Below the pieces are notes generated by a model, which had not been told where the DNA came from, ran no database searches, and saw only the letters and a program-made list of their open reading frames with translations. The translations under genes and the position numbers were made by a program. A stretch of 7,749 bases of DNA from Methanobacteriota archaeon (GTDB taxonomy: Archaea; Thermoplasmatota; Poseidoniia; Poseidoniales; Poseidoniaceae), in contig PAEE01000064.1 in NCBI GenBank assembly GCA_002701145.1, forward strand, positions 2,990-10,738. Reading direction: 5' to 3'. This document shows, in pieces, positions 1 to 5,326 of this stretch (position 1 is the first letter of the stretch; each line of letters opens with the position of its first letter).

Positions 1-1
1 G

Positions 2-406
2 ACTTACGACCCTCTAGACAGAGACGGTGATGGTACACCTGATGATAAGGATGCATTCCCCGATGATCCTAAAGAAGATACAGATTCAGATGGTGATGGA
101 GTTGGTGACAACTCAGACATCATTGCATCAGTGGATAATGACATAGTTTGGGTTTCAGCAGGGATGCTTGGAATCATTCTTGTTTCAGTCCTTGGTTTCA
201 TGGTCATCAGGTCGAAGCGTGAACCAGAGTATGCATGGGAGTATCAGAAGGACAATATGACTGAGGCTATGCTTGGAGATACGCAGAACTCATTGGAACC
301 TATTACAACGGCTCCACCAGTACAGGATGTACCTCCTGCTCTAGATTTGGGACCTCCAACTAAGGAAGTACCTGAAGACATGACAGTATCTGATTTGTAC
401 GATTGA
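2..406 (+). CDS. C-terminal part of a thrombospondin type 3 repeat surface protein (5' end outside window)
   Basis: The frame is open from the left edge, so this is only the last 134 residues of a longer protein. Visible residues 4-39 are an Asp/Gly-rich stretch built on the DxDGDG pattern (DRDGDG, then DSDGDGVGD with AFPDDP between). This is typical of thrombospondin type 3 calcium-binding repeats. Residues about 49-69 form one hydrophobic membrane span, followed by R-S-K-R, which places the repeats outside and the last ~64 residues inside the cell. That tail is acidic and proline-rich and ends in SDLYD. No PGF-CTERM-like sorting signal is visible, because a real one would end just after the basic cluster. 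Such repeat-plus-anchor proteins are common in marine Euryarchaeota, where they are taken to be adhesins or secreted-enzyme carriers. The N-terminal functional domain cannot be seen. Its stop codon directly touches the stop of the convergent archaeosortase gene. Confidence 0.85.
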   Translation, partial: TYDPLDRDGDGTPDDKDAFPDDPKEDTDSDGDGVGDNSDIIASVDNDIVWVSAGMLGIILVSVLGFMVIRSKREPEYAWEYQKDNMTEAMLGDTQNSLEPITTAPPVQDVPPALDLGPPTKEVPEDMTVSDLYD

Positions 407-1333
407 TTACTTTTTCTTACCCGGAGATAATCCAAGGGGACGAAGTAAAGAAAGTACGTGTCTATGCATTTGTGGTAGCATTTCGAATAGAACTAGCGCT
501 AGTAAGAACATTGCACCTAGTGATACAAAGCGAGAGGCATAAGAATGCCCAAATTCGAATATCGTTAGGTTCAACCATCTCCAGTCAGGATATCCTAACT
601 GTAACCAAATCAATCCAGCATTTCTAAACAAATTTAGAATATGGATAAGAGATAATGCGATGAATAGGGCTCGTACTCGCTTTTTCCAGTCAATGTCCAA
701 CACTGAAATTGCTCCAACGAAAATTATCATCGATTGTATTGCAGTACAGGCTAGAACGAAATTAATGTAAATTGGTTCCCCATTTACAAGCAATTCTGTG
801 TGAAATGAATATTCAGACATTTCTTCAGTTAAGAACCACTGATTTCCATCCCAATTTTCCCATTGGACACTAGTACCATCGCTTTGGTTGGCAAATGTTT
901 CCCCAAGGGTAACATCAGAACCGCCTGCAAAGGAAAGGAGAGCAGCGGATTGCCAAGCTACAAACCAAATCGCTAGAATGTTTAGAATTGGAACATGAGC
1001 GATTAGAAGGTATGGAAGACCTGCTGCGCCAACTGCTCCGCGAAACCAACGAAGAGCATTGGCATCTTTCGTAATGGTTACCTTGCGCTCCCAAAGAGCG
1101 ATTGCAGCGGCACCTGGAAGAGTTAGTATACTCATTACAGTAAGAACTAGATCTTCATGTCCATAGTAAAATAAAGTGTCATTAAAGAAATAAAATCCAG
1201 TAAGTAGCCATCCGATTGGAGCTATTGGCTCCAAGCGACCTGAACGCATTTTCCAAGTGACTAGAAGTATGGACATTCCAATTGCACCAAGAATGGTAGC
1301 AATTGACTTATCGACAAAGAAGTCACCCGCCAT
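407..1333 (-). CDS. Archaeosortase/exosortase-family membrane cysteine transpeptidase
   Basis: This is a 308-residue polytopic protein with about seven or eight hydrophobic segments (roughly 8-27, 38-57, 61-81, 103-133, 189-211, 220-245, 268-287). The family's catalytic signature is present in order: Cys196 in ACTAIQS (family pattern C-[ST]-[AG]-x-x-S), Arg237 in NLFRNAG, and His263 in FGHSYASR. Archaeosortases and exosortases cut a C-terminal sorting signal of secreted proteins at the outer membrane face and pass the protein to a lipid anchor. An extracytoplasmic loop rich in polar and aromatic residues (about 136-188) precedes the Cys-bearing helix. The third catalytic position is His, as in bacterial exosortases; haloarchaeal ArtA is reported to use Arg there. 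Arg268 lies five residues on and could be the alternative. The ATG at 1331-1333 gives a full-length protein. The subfamily cannot be assigned by eye. The adjoining surface protein is a tempting substrate but shows no sorting tail. Confidence 0.85.
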   Translation of the reverse strand: MAGDFFVDKSIATILGAIGMSILLVTWKMRSGRLEPIAPIGWLLTGFYFFNDTLFYYGHEDLVLTVMSILTLPGAAAIALWERKVTITKDANALRWFRGAVGAAGLPYLLIAHVPILNILAIWFVAWQSAALLSFAGGSDVTLGETFANQSDGTSVQWENWDGNQWFLTEEMSEYSFHTELLVNGEPIYINFVLACTAIQSMIIFVGAISVLDIDWKKRVRALFIALSLIHILNLFRNAGLIWLQLGYPDWRWLNLTIFEFGHSYASRFVSLGAMFLLALVLFEMLPQMHRHVLSLLRPLGLSPGKKK

Positions 1334-1353
1334 TGTCTGTGGCAGAAGGTCAC

Positions 1354-1362
1354 TTACTCTAA
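1354..1362. promoter_or_regulatory. Possible TATA-like element between the archaeosortase and HAD genes
   Basis: The 76-base divergent gap between the archaeosortase ATG and the preferred HAD start holds few AT-rich stretches. TTACTCTAA (read on the minus strand as TTAGAGTAA) is centred about 25 bases upstream of the archaeosortase ATG, where an archaeal TATA box for a leaderless transcript would lie. It is a poor match to consensus. No comparable element is well placed for the HAD gene. This is a weak call based on position only. Confidence 0.2.
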
Positions 1363-1409
1363 GGACTTCTCCTGAATGCAGATAGGTAAGATTGTTTCAC
1401 GAGAGAACA

Positions 1410-2009
1410 ATGGAAGGGCCAATAGCCGAGGTCAACCTCCAAGAAATGGAGGTCGAATGGAACGGTGCGATAGCATTTATTGACCGAGACGGAGTATTGA
1501 ATTACGGAAGTCCAAATTACATCAACTCCCCAGAAGAGTTACGTATTATCAAAGGAAGTAAGGAAGCGATAATGGCACTCAGGTCACTAGGTTATAGAAT
1601 TGCGATAGTAACTAACCAGTCAGCAATTATGCGTGGTAAATGGGGAGAAGATACGATTAAATCAATTCATTCTAAATTACAAAAAGAAGTTGGAAACTTT
1701 GATGTTTTAATGACCTGTCCACACAGAAATAGAGATCGTTGTAATTGTAGGAAGCCTAGACCTGGGATGCTAAATCATGCATCTCAAATAATTAGAGCAG
1801 AATGCCATTCAGAAGTAGATTGGTGGGGTCCAAAACCCAAACCAATTCACCCACTAGACCTAATGGTCGGAGATAGAAACTCTGACATGGGCGCAGGTTG
1901 GGCTGTTGGTGCAAGACTATTCCAAGTAGAAGAAGACGTAGGAATTACCAGCGTAATAGAAAGAATCATCCAAGATGATGCAGGCGATGAATTCAACCCG
2001 GTGGAATAG
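1410..2009 (+). CDS. HAD-superfamily phosphatase, GmhB / histidinol-phosphatase-like
   Basis: This is a 199-residue HAD hydrolase of the IIIA / D,D-heptose 1,7-bisphosphate 7-phosphatase type. All four HAD motifs are visible: DRDG at 25-28 (nucleophile D25, acid D27), TNQS at 68-71, Lys115 in CRKPRPG, and GDRNSD at 154-159. The GmhB zinc-loop ligands are also there: C103-P-H105, then C111-N-C113. This family removes a phosphate from sugar bisphosphates or histidinol phosphate in the cytoplasm, and the substrate cannot be told from sequence. About ten extra residues (WWGPKPKPIHP) lie between the Lys motif and motif IV. The start is uncertain. I chose the first ATG (1410); a TTG at 1392 adds six residues, and an ATG at 1446 leaves only 13 residues before DRDG. 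None has a clear SD. It ends two bases before tiaS, so the two genes are very probably co-transcribed. Confidence 0.85.
   Translation: MEGPIAEVNLQEMEVEWNGAIAFIDRDGVLNYGSPNYINSPEELRIIKGSKEAIMALRSLGYRIAIVTNQSAIMRGKWGEDTIKSIHSKLQKEVGNFDVLMTCPHRNRDRCNCRKPRPGMLNHASQIIRAECHSEVDWWGPKPKPIHPLDLMVGDRNSDMGAGWAVGARLFQVEEDVGITSVIERIIQDDAGDEFNPVE
2000..2004 (+). promoter_or_regulatory. Shine-Dalgarno site for tiaS inside the end of the HAD gene
   Basis: GGTGG lies in the last codons of the upstream HAD gene, with a 7-base spacer to the tiaS ATG at 2012. It matches four of five bases of the archaeal GGTGA core. It fixes the tiaS start and supports translation from a shared two-gene mRNA. Confidence 0.5.
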
Positions 2010-2011
2010 AT

Positions 2012-3124
2012 ATGTGGCTAGGTCTTGACGATACAGACTCCCTTGAAGGAGGTTGTACGACATTGGTATTCCACGATTTGCTAAATGCTCTGCCGTGTGA
2101 ACATGGAGAACCGAGGCTAACTAGACTCTGGCCATTTGCTGCACGAAGAACTAGAGGAAATGCAGCATTATCGGTAGAAATCTTTGCGGATGAATCCATT
2201 ATTGAATGGTTAGACCAATATTGGAAAGACAACATTGAACCTCTGAAAGGAATGATTTCAGTCTCTCAACATTCAGATAGAGAGCAATATCCTTCAGACC
2301 CTGGAATGACATTATTCACAACACAGCCGGATGAAAAATACTACTGGAAAGCGGTCAGAGGAAAAGCTGAGCCTCTAGACTTTGGACACCATTGGGGTGG
2401 AGAAGGTAGAATCGGAGCAGCAGCATCATGCGCATGGCCGGCCTTGACAACTACTTGGGAAGGAATTGCTTGGAGAAAAGGTGTTCGTGAAGTAAGTGAA
2501 CAGTCGCTTACTACAGTAGATAATATGCCTGAAACATTTCTTTGCAGAGATCCAAGAACAAATCGAGGTCTTGTTGCTCCACGTGGACCTTGTCCAGTAA
2601 TGTTCGGAGTTAGAGCCACGAATAGAAACGCTGCACAAAAGGCGGTTGAGATATTGTTAGATGGAAGTGCTGAAACTATTGGAAGTAGAGTTTTTTGTAC
2701 AAATCAAGCGAGTGGCGACCATATTGAATCCAGTATAACGGATGTTGTTGAAAGGAAAGAACTTCTGAAAGGTGGCCATGTTATCATAAATCAAAGATAT
2801 CTGGCATTTTCAGAATCTGGTGATGTGAATAAATCCGCCCAATGGCTCGAGGAAGGAGACCAATTCGAATGTTTAGGATTAAACTATGAAGGACAAATCC
2901 ACCTTGAAGCGATTAAGATATTGAAATCTACCAAAAAAGAAAGGCCACTTTGCGAATGCGGAACGAGAATGAAATCCATGGGTAAAGGACAGGGTGTAAG
3001 GTGCCCTAAGTGCAAAAAAACTAGTTCGGAAGTTTGGCAAGAGACAAATCGTATACCTATTTTCGATGGATGGGTGCAACCACCTGCAGATAAGAGGCGT
3101 CATTTGGCCAAGACTCTAACATAA
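2012..3124 (+). CDS. tiaS: tRNA(Ile2) 2-agmatinylcytidine synthetase TiaS
   Basis: TiaS joins agmatine to C2 of cytidine 34 in the CAU anticodon of tRNA-Ile2, using ATP, so that the tRNA reads AUA and not AUG. The 370-residue product starts with the family signature GLDDTDS (residues 4-10) followed by GGCTT (13-17), the kinase-domain region whose Thr is autophosphorylated in characterised TiaS. Further landmarks are GRIGAAAS (132-139), RGPCPVMFGVRA (191-202, family pattern PCPVxxGxR), and TNQASGDH (230-237, family NQGTDxH). An OB-fold-like segment (about 242-305) follows. A C-terminal zinc ribbon has Cys314, 316, 331 and 334 (CEC...CPKC). At 370 residues it is somewhat shorter than the roughly 420 of Archaeoglobus TiaS. 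The domain order looks complete, so shortening is spread through loops. The start is fixed by the DDTDS spacing and a GGTGG site. It lies two bases after the HAD phosphatase. Confidence 0.95.
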   Translation: MWLGLDDTDSLEGGCTTLVFHDLLNALPCEHGEPRLTRLWPFAARRTRGNAALSVEIFADESIIEWLDQYWKDNIEPLKGMISVSQHSDREQYPSDPGMTLFTTQPDEKYYWKAVRGKAEPLDFGHHWGGEGRIGAAASCAWPALTTTWEGIAWRKGVREVSEQSLTTVDNMPETFLCRDPRTNRGLVAPRGPCPVMFGVRATNRNAAQKAVEILLDGSAETIGSRVFCTNQASGDHIESSITDVVERKELLKGGHVIINQRYLAFSESGDVNKSAQWLEEGDQFECLGLNYEGQIHLEAIKILKSTKKERPLCECGTRMKSMGKGQGVRCPKCKKTSSEVWQETNRIPIFDGWVQPPADKRRHLAKTLT

Positions 3125-3127
3125 GAA

Positions 3128-3136
3128 CATAAATCT
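3128..3136 (+). promoter_or_regulatory. Possible TATA box for the small membrane protein gene
   Basis: CATAAATCT begins four bases after the tiaS stop. It is centred about 33 bases before the ATG at 3165, which predicts a leader of only a few bases. The 40-base gap contains no SD sequence, which suits a short-leader transcript. The call rests on AT content and position. Confidence 0.3.
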
Positions 3137-3164
3137 TGATAGCCAAACCTCACCAGCCCCAAAT

Positions 3165-3398
3165 ATGCTGAGTTCAACAGAAGTCACATACATGATATTT
3201 GGATTGTCTCTACTTGCAATGATTTGGTATATTACCAATCGTGGAAGAGCTAACCTTGCTAAAGCCAAAGAGGACGCAGCACCTGCAATCGCTGGTGAAG
3301 ACCAGATGGATGGGGCTGCTAAAAACCCAGAACAATTTGACGAACCTGATGATGATGCCCTTGAAGAAATGGCAAAGTTACTCGGCGAAGATGAGTGA
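3165..3398 (+). CDS. Small single-span membrane protein with acidic cytoplasmic tail, function unknown
   Basis: This is a 77-residue protein that I do not recognise. Residues about 7-24 form one hydrophobic helix (MIFGLSLLAMIWYI core), followed directly by N-R-G-R and two Lys. The positive-inside rule therefore puts the N-terminus outside and the remaining ~50 residues in the cytoplasm. The tail is Ala-rich and then strongly acidic, ending DDDALEEMAKLLGEDE, which could form an amphipathic helix. It is unlikely to be a shadow ORF: it fills the space between tiaS and the convergent RecA-fold gene exactly, uses an ATG, has a TATA-like element upstream, and shows a sensible membrane-protein layout. 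Its stop TGA touches the TTA (reverse stop) of the next gene with no base between. It may be an accessory subunit or adaptor of a membrane complex, but nothing in the sequence says which. Confidence 0.75.
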   Translation: MLSSTEVTYMIFGLSLLAMIWYITNRGRANLAKAKEDAAPAIAGEDQMDGAAKNPEQFDEPDDDALEEMAKLLGEDE

Positions 3399-3968
3399 TT
3401 AGTGCTGGAATCCTTCTTCTGTTAATCTAAGAGATACTTCCTCGTCATCGACCCATAGAGTTCGCTTTGAATTATCTTCAGGTCGTGTTAAAAGCCATAC
3501 TGCGTCTGCATCTAACTTGTTTCTACCTCTGGCTATTAATGGAGATGAATCCATTGCTACACCGCCTTTAGAAATTAATAATGTAGTCCAATCACTACCT
3601 TCAATCAATTTGTTAACTGCACTTACAACATCTTTTGGTAATTGGCCACTATCTGGACAGTAATCATCTAACACAACCAATGCCACACCAGGTAGCATTT
3701 TAGCTGCATTTATCAGCGATTGAATAGATTGGTCCATGTTTCCGACAAGATTCATTGCATGGAAACGAGATGATGCTGTAAGTTCCATTCCAGAAAATAT
3801 TTGCGAAAAACGTGTTCCATCTGGTAATTCAGGAGCGGCCCAAAGAACACGACCGCCATCGACTATCGCCTGCCTAGCCATTTGTATTCCAAGCGAAGTA
3901 CCACCGCATGAGCCTTCTACTGCAAGGTGTATTGCAGAGCCATTGAGTGGTGCATTCCAAAGTTCCAT
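3399..3968 (-). CDS. RecA/RadA-fold protein with degenerate Walker A motif
   Basis: The 189-residue product has the outline of a RecA/RadA/KaiC core. A P-loop-like turn EGSCGGTSLG (18-27) is followed by a helix and the strand GGRVLWAAPEL (38-48). A Walker-B-like strand ends VALVVLDDY (95-103). Then come LLISKGG (130-136) and a C-terminal hairpin closing with RLTEEGF, like the end of RadA/RadB cores. The P-loop lacks the invariant Lys and is one residue short of GxxxxGK[ST], so ATP hydrolysis is doubtful. Walker B keeps its acidic residues. It could be a RadB or Rad51-paralogue-like partner, or a KaiC-like regulatory protein. I cannot choose between these, and no gene symbol is justified. It follows the CBS gene by 18 bases, with a weak AGGG site (3977-3980) 8 bases before its ATG, so the two are probably one operon. 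No N-terminal DNA-binding domain is present. Confidence 0.7.
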   Translation of the reverse strand: MELWNAPLNGSAIHLAVEGSCGGTSLGIQMARQAIVDGGRVLWAAPELPDGTRFSQIFSGMELTASSRFHAMNLVGNMDQSIQSLINAAKMLPGVALVVLDDYCPDSGQLPKDVVSAVNKLIEGSDWTTLLISKGGVAMDSSPLIARGRNKLDADAVWLLTRPEDNSKRTLWVDDEEVSLRLTEEGFQH

Positions 3969-3986
3969 ACAATCATCCCTGCAATA

Positions 3987-4523
3987 TCAGATCGAAGGTA
4001 GTTCTTTTTCCTCTTCTTCTTCTTCGAAATCACCAAGCAATAAATCGAGTAAATCAGCTGCTGGTTCATCATCTTCTACAGTCCTAGAAATCGCCTTACG
4101 AGAGCGCTTTAATCTGACGCTCATCAGTTGGTGGGCTTCCAATTTCCTAGTTGCTTCTCTATAATCTCCAGCAGAAAAGTAGCCAATGTACTGATTGGAA
4201 GAATCAACAATTACAATGGAATCCGGTTTTTGGCTACTCATTATCTCCAATGCGGTAGAAATAGGAGTATCTTCATTGAGTGTCATTATGTTGGTTCGCA
4301 TTATCTTATCGACTTTAATCTTAGAAGCATTTACTCCATTTGCCATGCATGCGAATATATCCTTAGCAGTAACCACACCTAAAATTTCGTCCTTCTTCTT
4401 CACCAATACTGCATTGGTTGGATTTTTTGACAATTCGTCACAGATTGCACTAACTTTCGTTTTCGATTGCACAACAAAGTGCTCATCGGTAATAGACATG
4501 TCAGCAACTGTAGGTTCTTGCAT
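3987..4523 (-). CDS. Two-CBS-domain protein with acidic C-terminal tail
   Basis: The 178-residue protein is a Bateman module: CBS1 at about 5-60, with the hallmark GVVTAKDI (49-56), and CBS2 at about 72-125, with IGYFSAGDYREA (113-124). Paired CBS domains usually bind adenine nucleotides such as AMP, ATP or SAM and regulate a partner. No catalytic domain is attached, so this is a stand-alone regulator or sensor. A basic patch KRSRK (139-143) follows, then a very acidic tail with six consecutive Glu (about 167-172) ending ELPSI. The Glu run is encoded by a short GAA/GAG repeat. The ATG at 4521-4523 gives a normal CBS1 start. The gene lies 18 bases upstream of the RecA-fold gene on the same strand, which suggests that protein as partner. 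A TATA-like AAGCAATAT lies about 26 bases before the start. Confidence 0.88.
   Translation of the reverse strand: MQEPTVADMSITDEHFVVQSKTKVSAICDELSKNPTNAVLVKKKDEILGVVTAKDIFACMANGVNASKIKVDKIMRTNIMTLNEDTPISTALEIMSSQKPDSIVIVDSSNQYIGYFSAGDYREATRKLEAHQLMSVRLKRSRKAISRTVEDDEPAADLLDLLLGDFEEEEEEKELPSI
4009..4027 (-). repeat. Short GAA/GAG trinucleotide run encoding poly-Glu
   Basis: The plus strand shows a run of TTC/CTC triplets (TTCCTCTTCTTCTTCTTC), read on the minus strand as GAA/GAG codons. It encodes most of the Glu stretch in the acidic tail of the CBS protein. It is a coding microsatellite that may vary in length between strains by slippage without breaking the frame. Confidence 0.6.
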
Positions 4524-4544
4524 ATTGGTGCGTATTGTCCATAG

Positions 4545-4556
4545 GCGATATTGCTT
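4545..4556 (-). promoter_or_regulatory. Possible TATA region for the CBS / RecA-fold operon
   Basis: On the minus strand this reads AAGCAATATCGC, centred about 27 bases upstream of the CBS-protein ATG. That is where a box for a leaderless or near-leaderless mRNA would sit. There is no SD sequence just before the ATG. It is a weak match, called from position and AT content. Confidence 0.25.
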
Positions 4557-4558
4557 TC

Positions 4559-4573
4559 CATCATTACATGATG
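4559..4573. promoter_or_regulatory. Small inverted repeat in the divergent CBS / tail-anchored gene gap
   Basis: CATCAT-TAC-ATGATG is a perfect 6-base inverted repeat with a 3-base centre. It lies in the 85-base divergent region between the CBS gene and the small gene at 4609, just beside both presumed TATA regions. It has the size of a dimeric regulator's operator, but a repeat this short can arise by chance, so this is only a candidate. Confidence 0.2.
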
Positions 4574-4576
4574 AAA

Positions 4577-4586
4577 ACCCATATGA
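4577..4586 (+). promoter_or_regulatory. Possible TATA box for the 71-residue tail-anchored protein gene
   Basis: ACCCATATGA is centred about 27 bases upstream of the ATG at 4609, the spacing expected for a leaderless archaeal transcript. No SD sequence precedes that ATG. This is a weak, position-based call. Confidence 0.25.
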
Positions 4587-4608
4587 CCCAACTACTTCTC
4601 ACAGAGTC

Positions 4609-4824
4609 ATGGCCGGTAAGATTAGTAGTGGTGAAAAAATACCGAGAAGACCTCTTCCTGACTTTGAAAAAGCAGGTAGCCTTTCCAAAGCACTTGCCAG
4701 AGATGGCTTGCTGGGTACCGCACTTGAAGACAAAAATGAGTATGGTCCAAATGCTATGATTATTCTATTGATGATTGTTGCAACAATTACTGGCGGCTTA
4801 CTGCTAATGTTTCGCTACTTCTGA
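4609..4824 (+). CDS. 71-residue tail-anchored membrane protein, possible Sec61-beta/SecG homologue
   Basis: The ATG at 4609 starts a protein with a polar, basic N-terminal half (GKISSGEKIPRRPLPDFEK), a short segment ARDGLLGTALEDKNEYGP (30-47), and one hydrophobic helix at about 49-68, ending FRYF. A single C-terminal span with a cytoplasmic N-terminus is the layout of Sec61-beta (archaeal SecG), the small third subunit of the protein-conducting channel. The spacing GL...(acidic)...GP followed at once by the membrane helix resembles the Sec61-beta pattern, in which Gly-Leu, acidic residues and a Gly/Asp-Pro precede the helix. This is a pattern match by eye, and the usual aromatic after Gly-Leu is missing, so I leave the symbol blank. 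The same frame stays open far upstream, antisense to the CBS gene. I reject that extension because this ATG follows a TATA-like element and clears the neighbour. Confidence 0.65.
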   Translation: MAGKISSGEKIPRRPLPDFEKAGSLSKALARDGLLGTALEDKNEYGPNAMIILLMIVATITGGLLLMFRYF

Positions 4825-4863
4825 TTTTGTCAATATTAGTGACTTCAACTAATTTTGTGGGGC

Positions 4864-4873
4864 AATATACAAA
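4864..4873 (+). promoter_or_regulatory. Probable TATA box for the four-span membrane protein gene
   Basis: AATATACAAA is the best TATA-like sequence in the window. It is centred about 29 bases before the ATG at 4897, so transcription should begin within a few bases of that ATG. It also argues against the upstream TTG at 4855, which lies before the box. Confidence 0.45.
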
Positions 4874-4896
4874 CCCTTGATTTCTTAGCGCCGCCC

Positions 4897-5325
4897 ATGA
4901 GTGATGGTTCGGTAAATGTAGAAAGCCGTACTTCTTCACAAGATAAAAGATGGACGATAATGGCTGCGCTGCTAGGTACCAATACCGCAGTAATGCTTTT
5001 CCAGGGTATGGAACAAGAAACAAACCCGAAATTCATACGAGAGGTTGCATTGACAATTATAGCAACTACTATTCCATTCCAAGGAATATACTTCTTGATA
5101 TACACATTTTTACTCGAGAATGATGGAAAACTAAGTGATGAAATGATGGACAGGCTACAAATAGCGTCAGCATTGTGCCATGTCGTTGCATATTTTTCAT
5201 TGATTGGGCTTATTGCACTGTGGTACAGTATGTCTCAAATGGTTGGAATTGCATTTACAGTTTCAGCAATAATTGCCATGGTTTTGGTACGGGTTTCAAT
5301 GCATCAACCAAAGATTGACGAATAG
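4897..5325 (+). CDS. Four-span membrane protein, function unknown
   Basis: The 142-residue product has a polar N-terminus (1-18) and then four hydrophobic segments at about 20-38, 48-73, 90-110 and 113-133. It ends in a short polar tail, HQPKIDE. Both termini are predicted to be cytoplasmic. The loop between spans 2 and 3 (LENDGKLSDEMMDRLQ) is charged. I see no catalytic or metal-binding motif and do not recognise the family. The ATG at 4897 is preferred over the TTG at 4855 because a TATA-like AATATACAAA sits about 29 bases before it, implying a leaderless message. The gene lies 72 bases after the tail-anchored gene on the same strand and probably has its own promoter. Its TAG is one base away from the purB stop on the opposite strand. 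Confidence 0.75.
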   Translation: MSDGSVNVESRTSSQDKRWTIMAALLGTNTAVMLFQGMEQETNPKFIREVALTIIATTIPFQGIYFLIYTFLLENDGKLSDEMMDRLQIASALCHVVAYFSLIGLIALWYSMSQMVGIAFTVSAIIAMVLVRVSMHQPKIDE

Positions 5326-5326
5326 A

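Noticed and set aside
340..406. Possible PGF-CTERM-like archaeosortase signal at the end of the repeat protein.
   Set aside because: The membrane span is followed by about 64 more residues and no motif-helix-basic tail arrangement is present.
403..627. A plus-strand frame overlapping the end of the archaeosortase gene.
   Set aside because: It is antisense to a gene with a full catalytic signature and has no recognisable content.
3736..4164. A 142-residue Ser-rich plus-strand open frame.
   Set aside because: It lies wholly opposite the RecA-fold and CBS genes. Its Ser run is the reverse reading of the Glu repeat, and no domain is visible.
4195..4608. A long open frame continues upstream of the 71-residue tail-anchored gene, antisense to the CBS gene.
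   Set aside because: It is the shadow of the CBS coding sequence. The ATG at 4609 clears the neighbour, follows a TATA-like element and gives a coherent small membrane protein.
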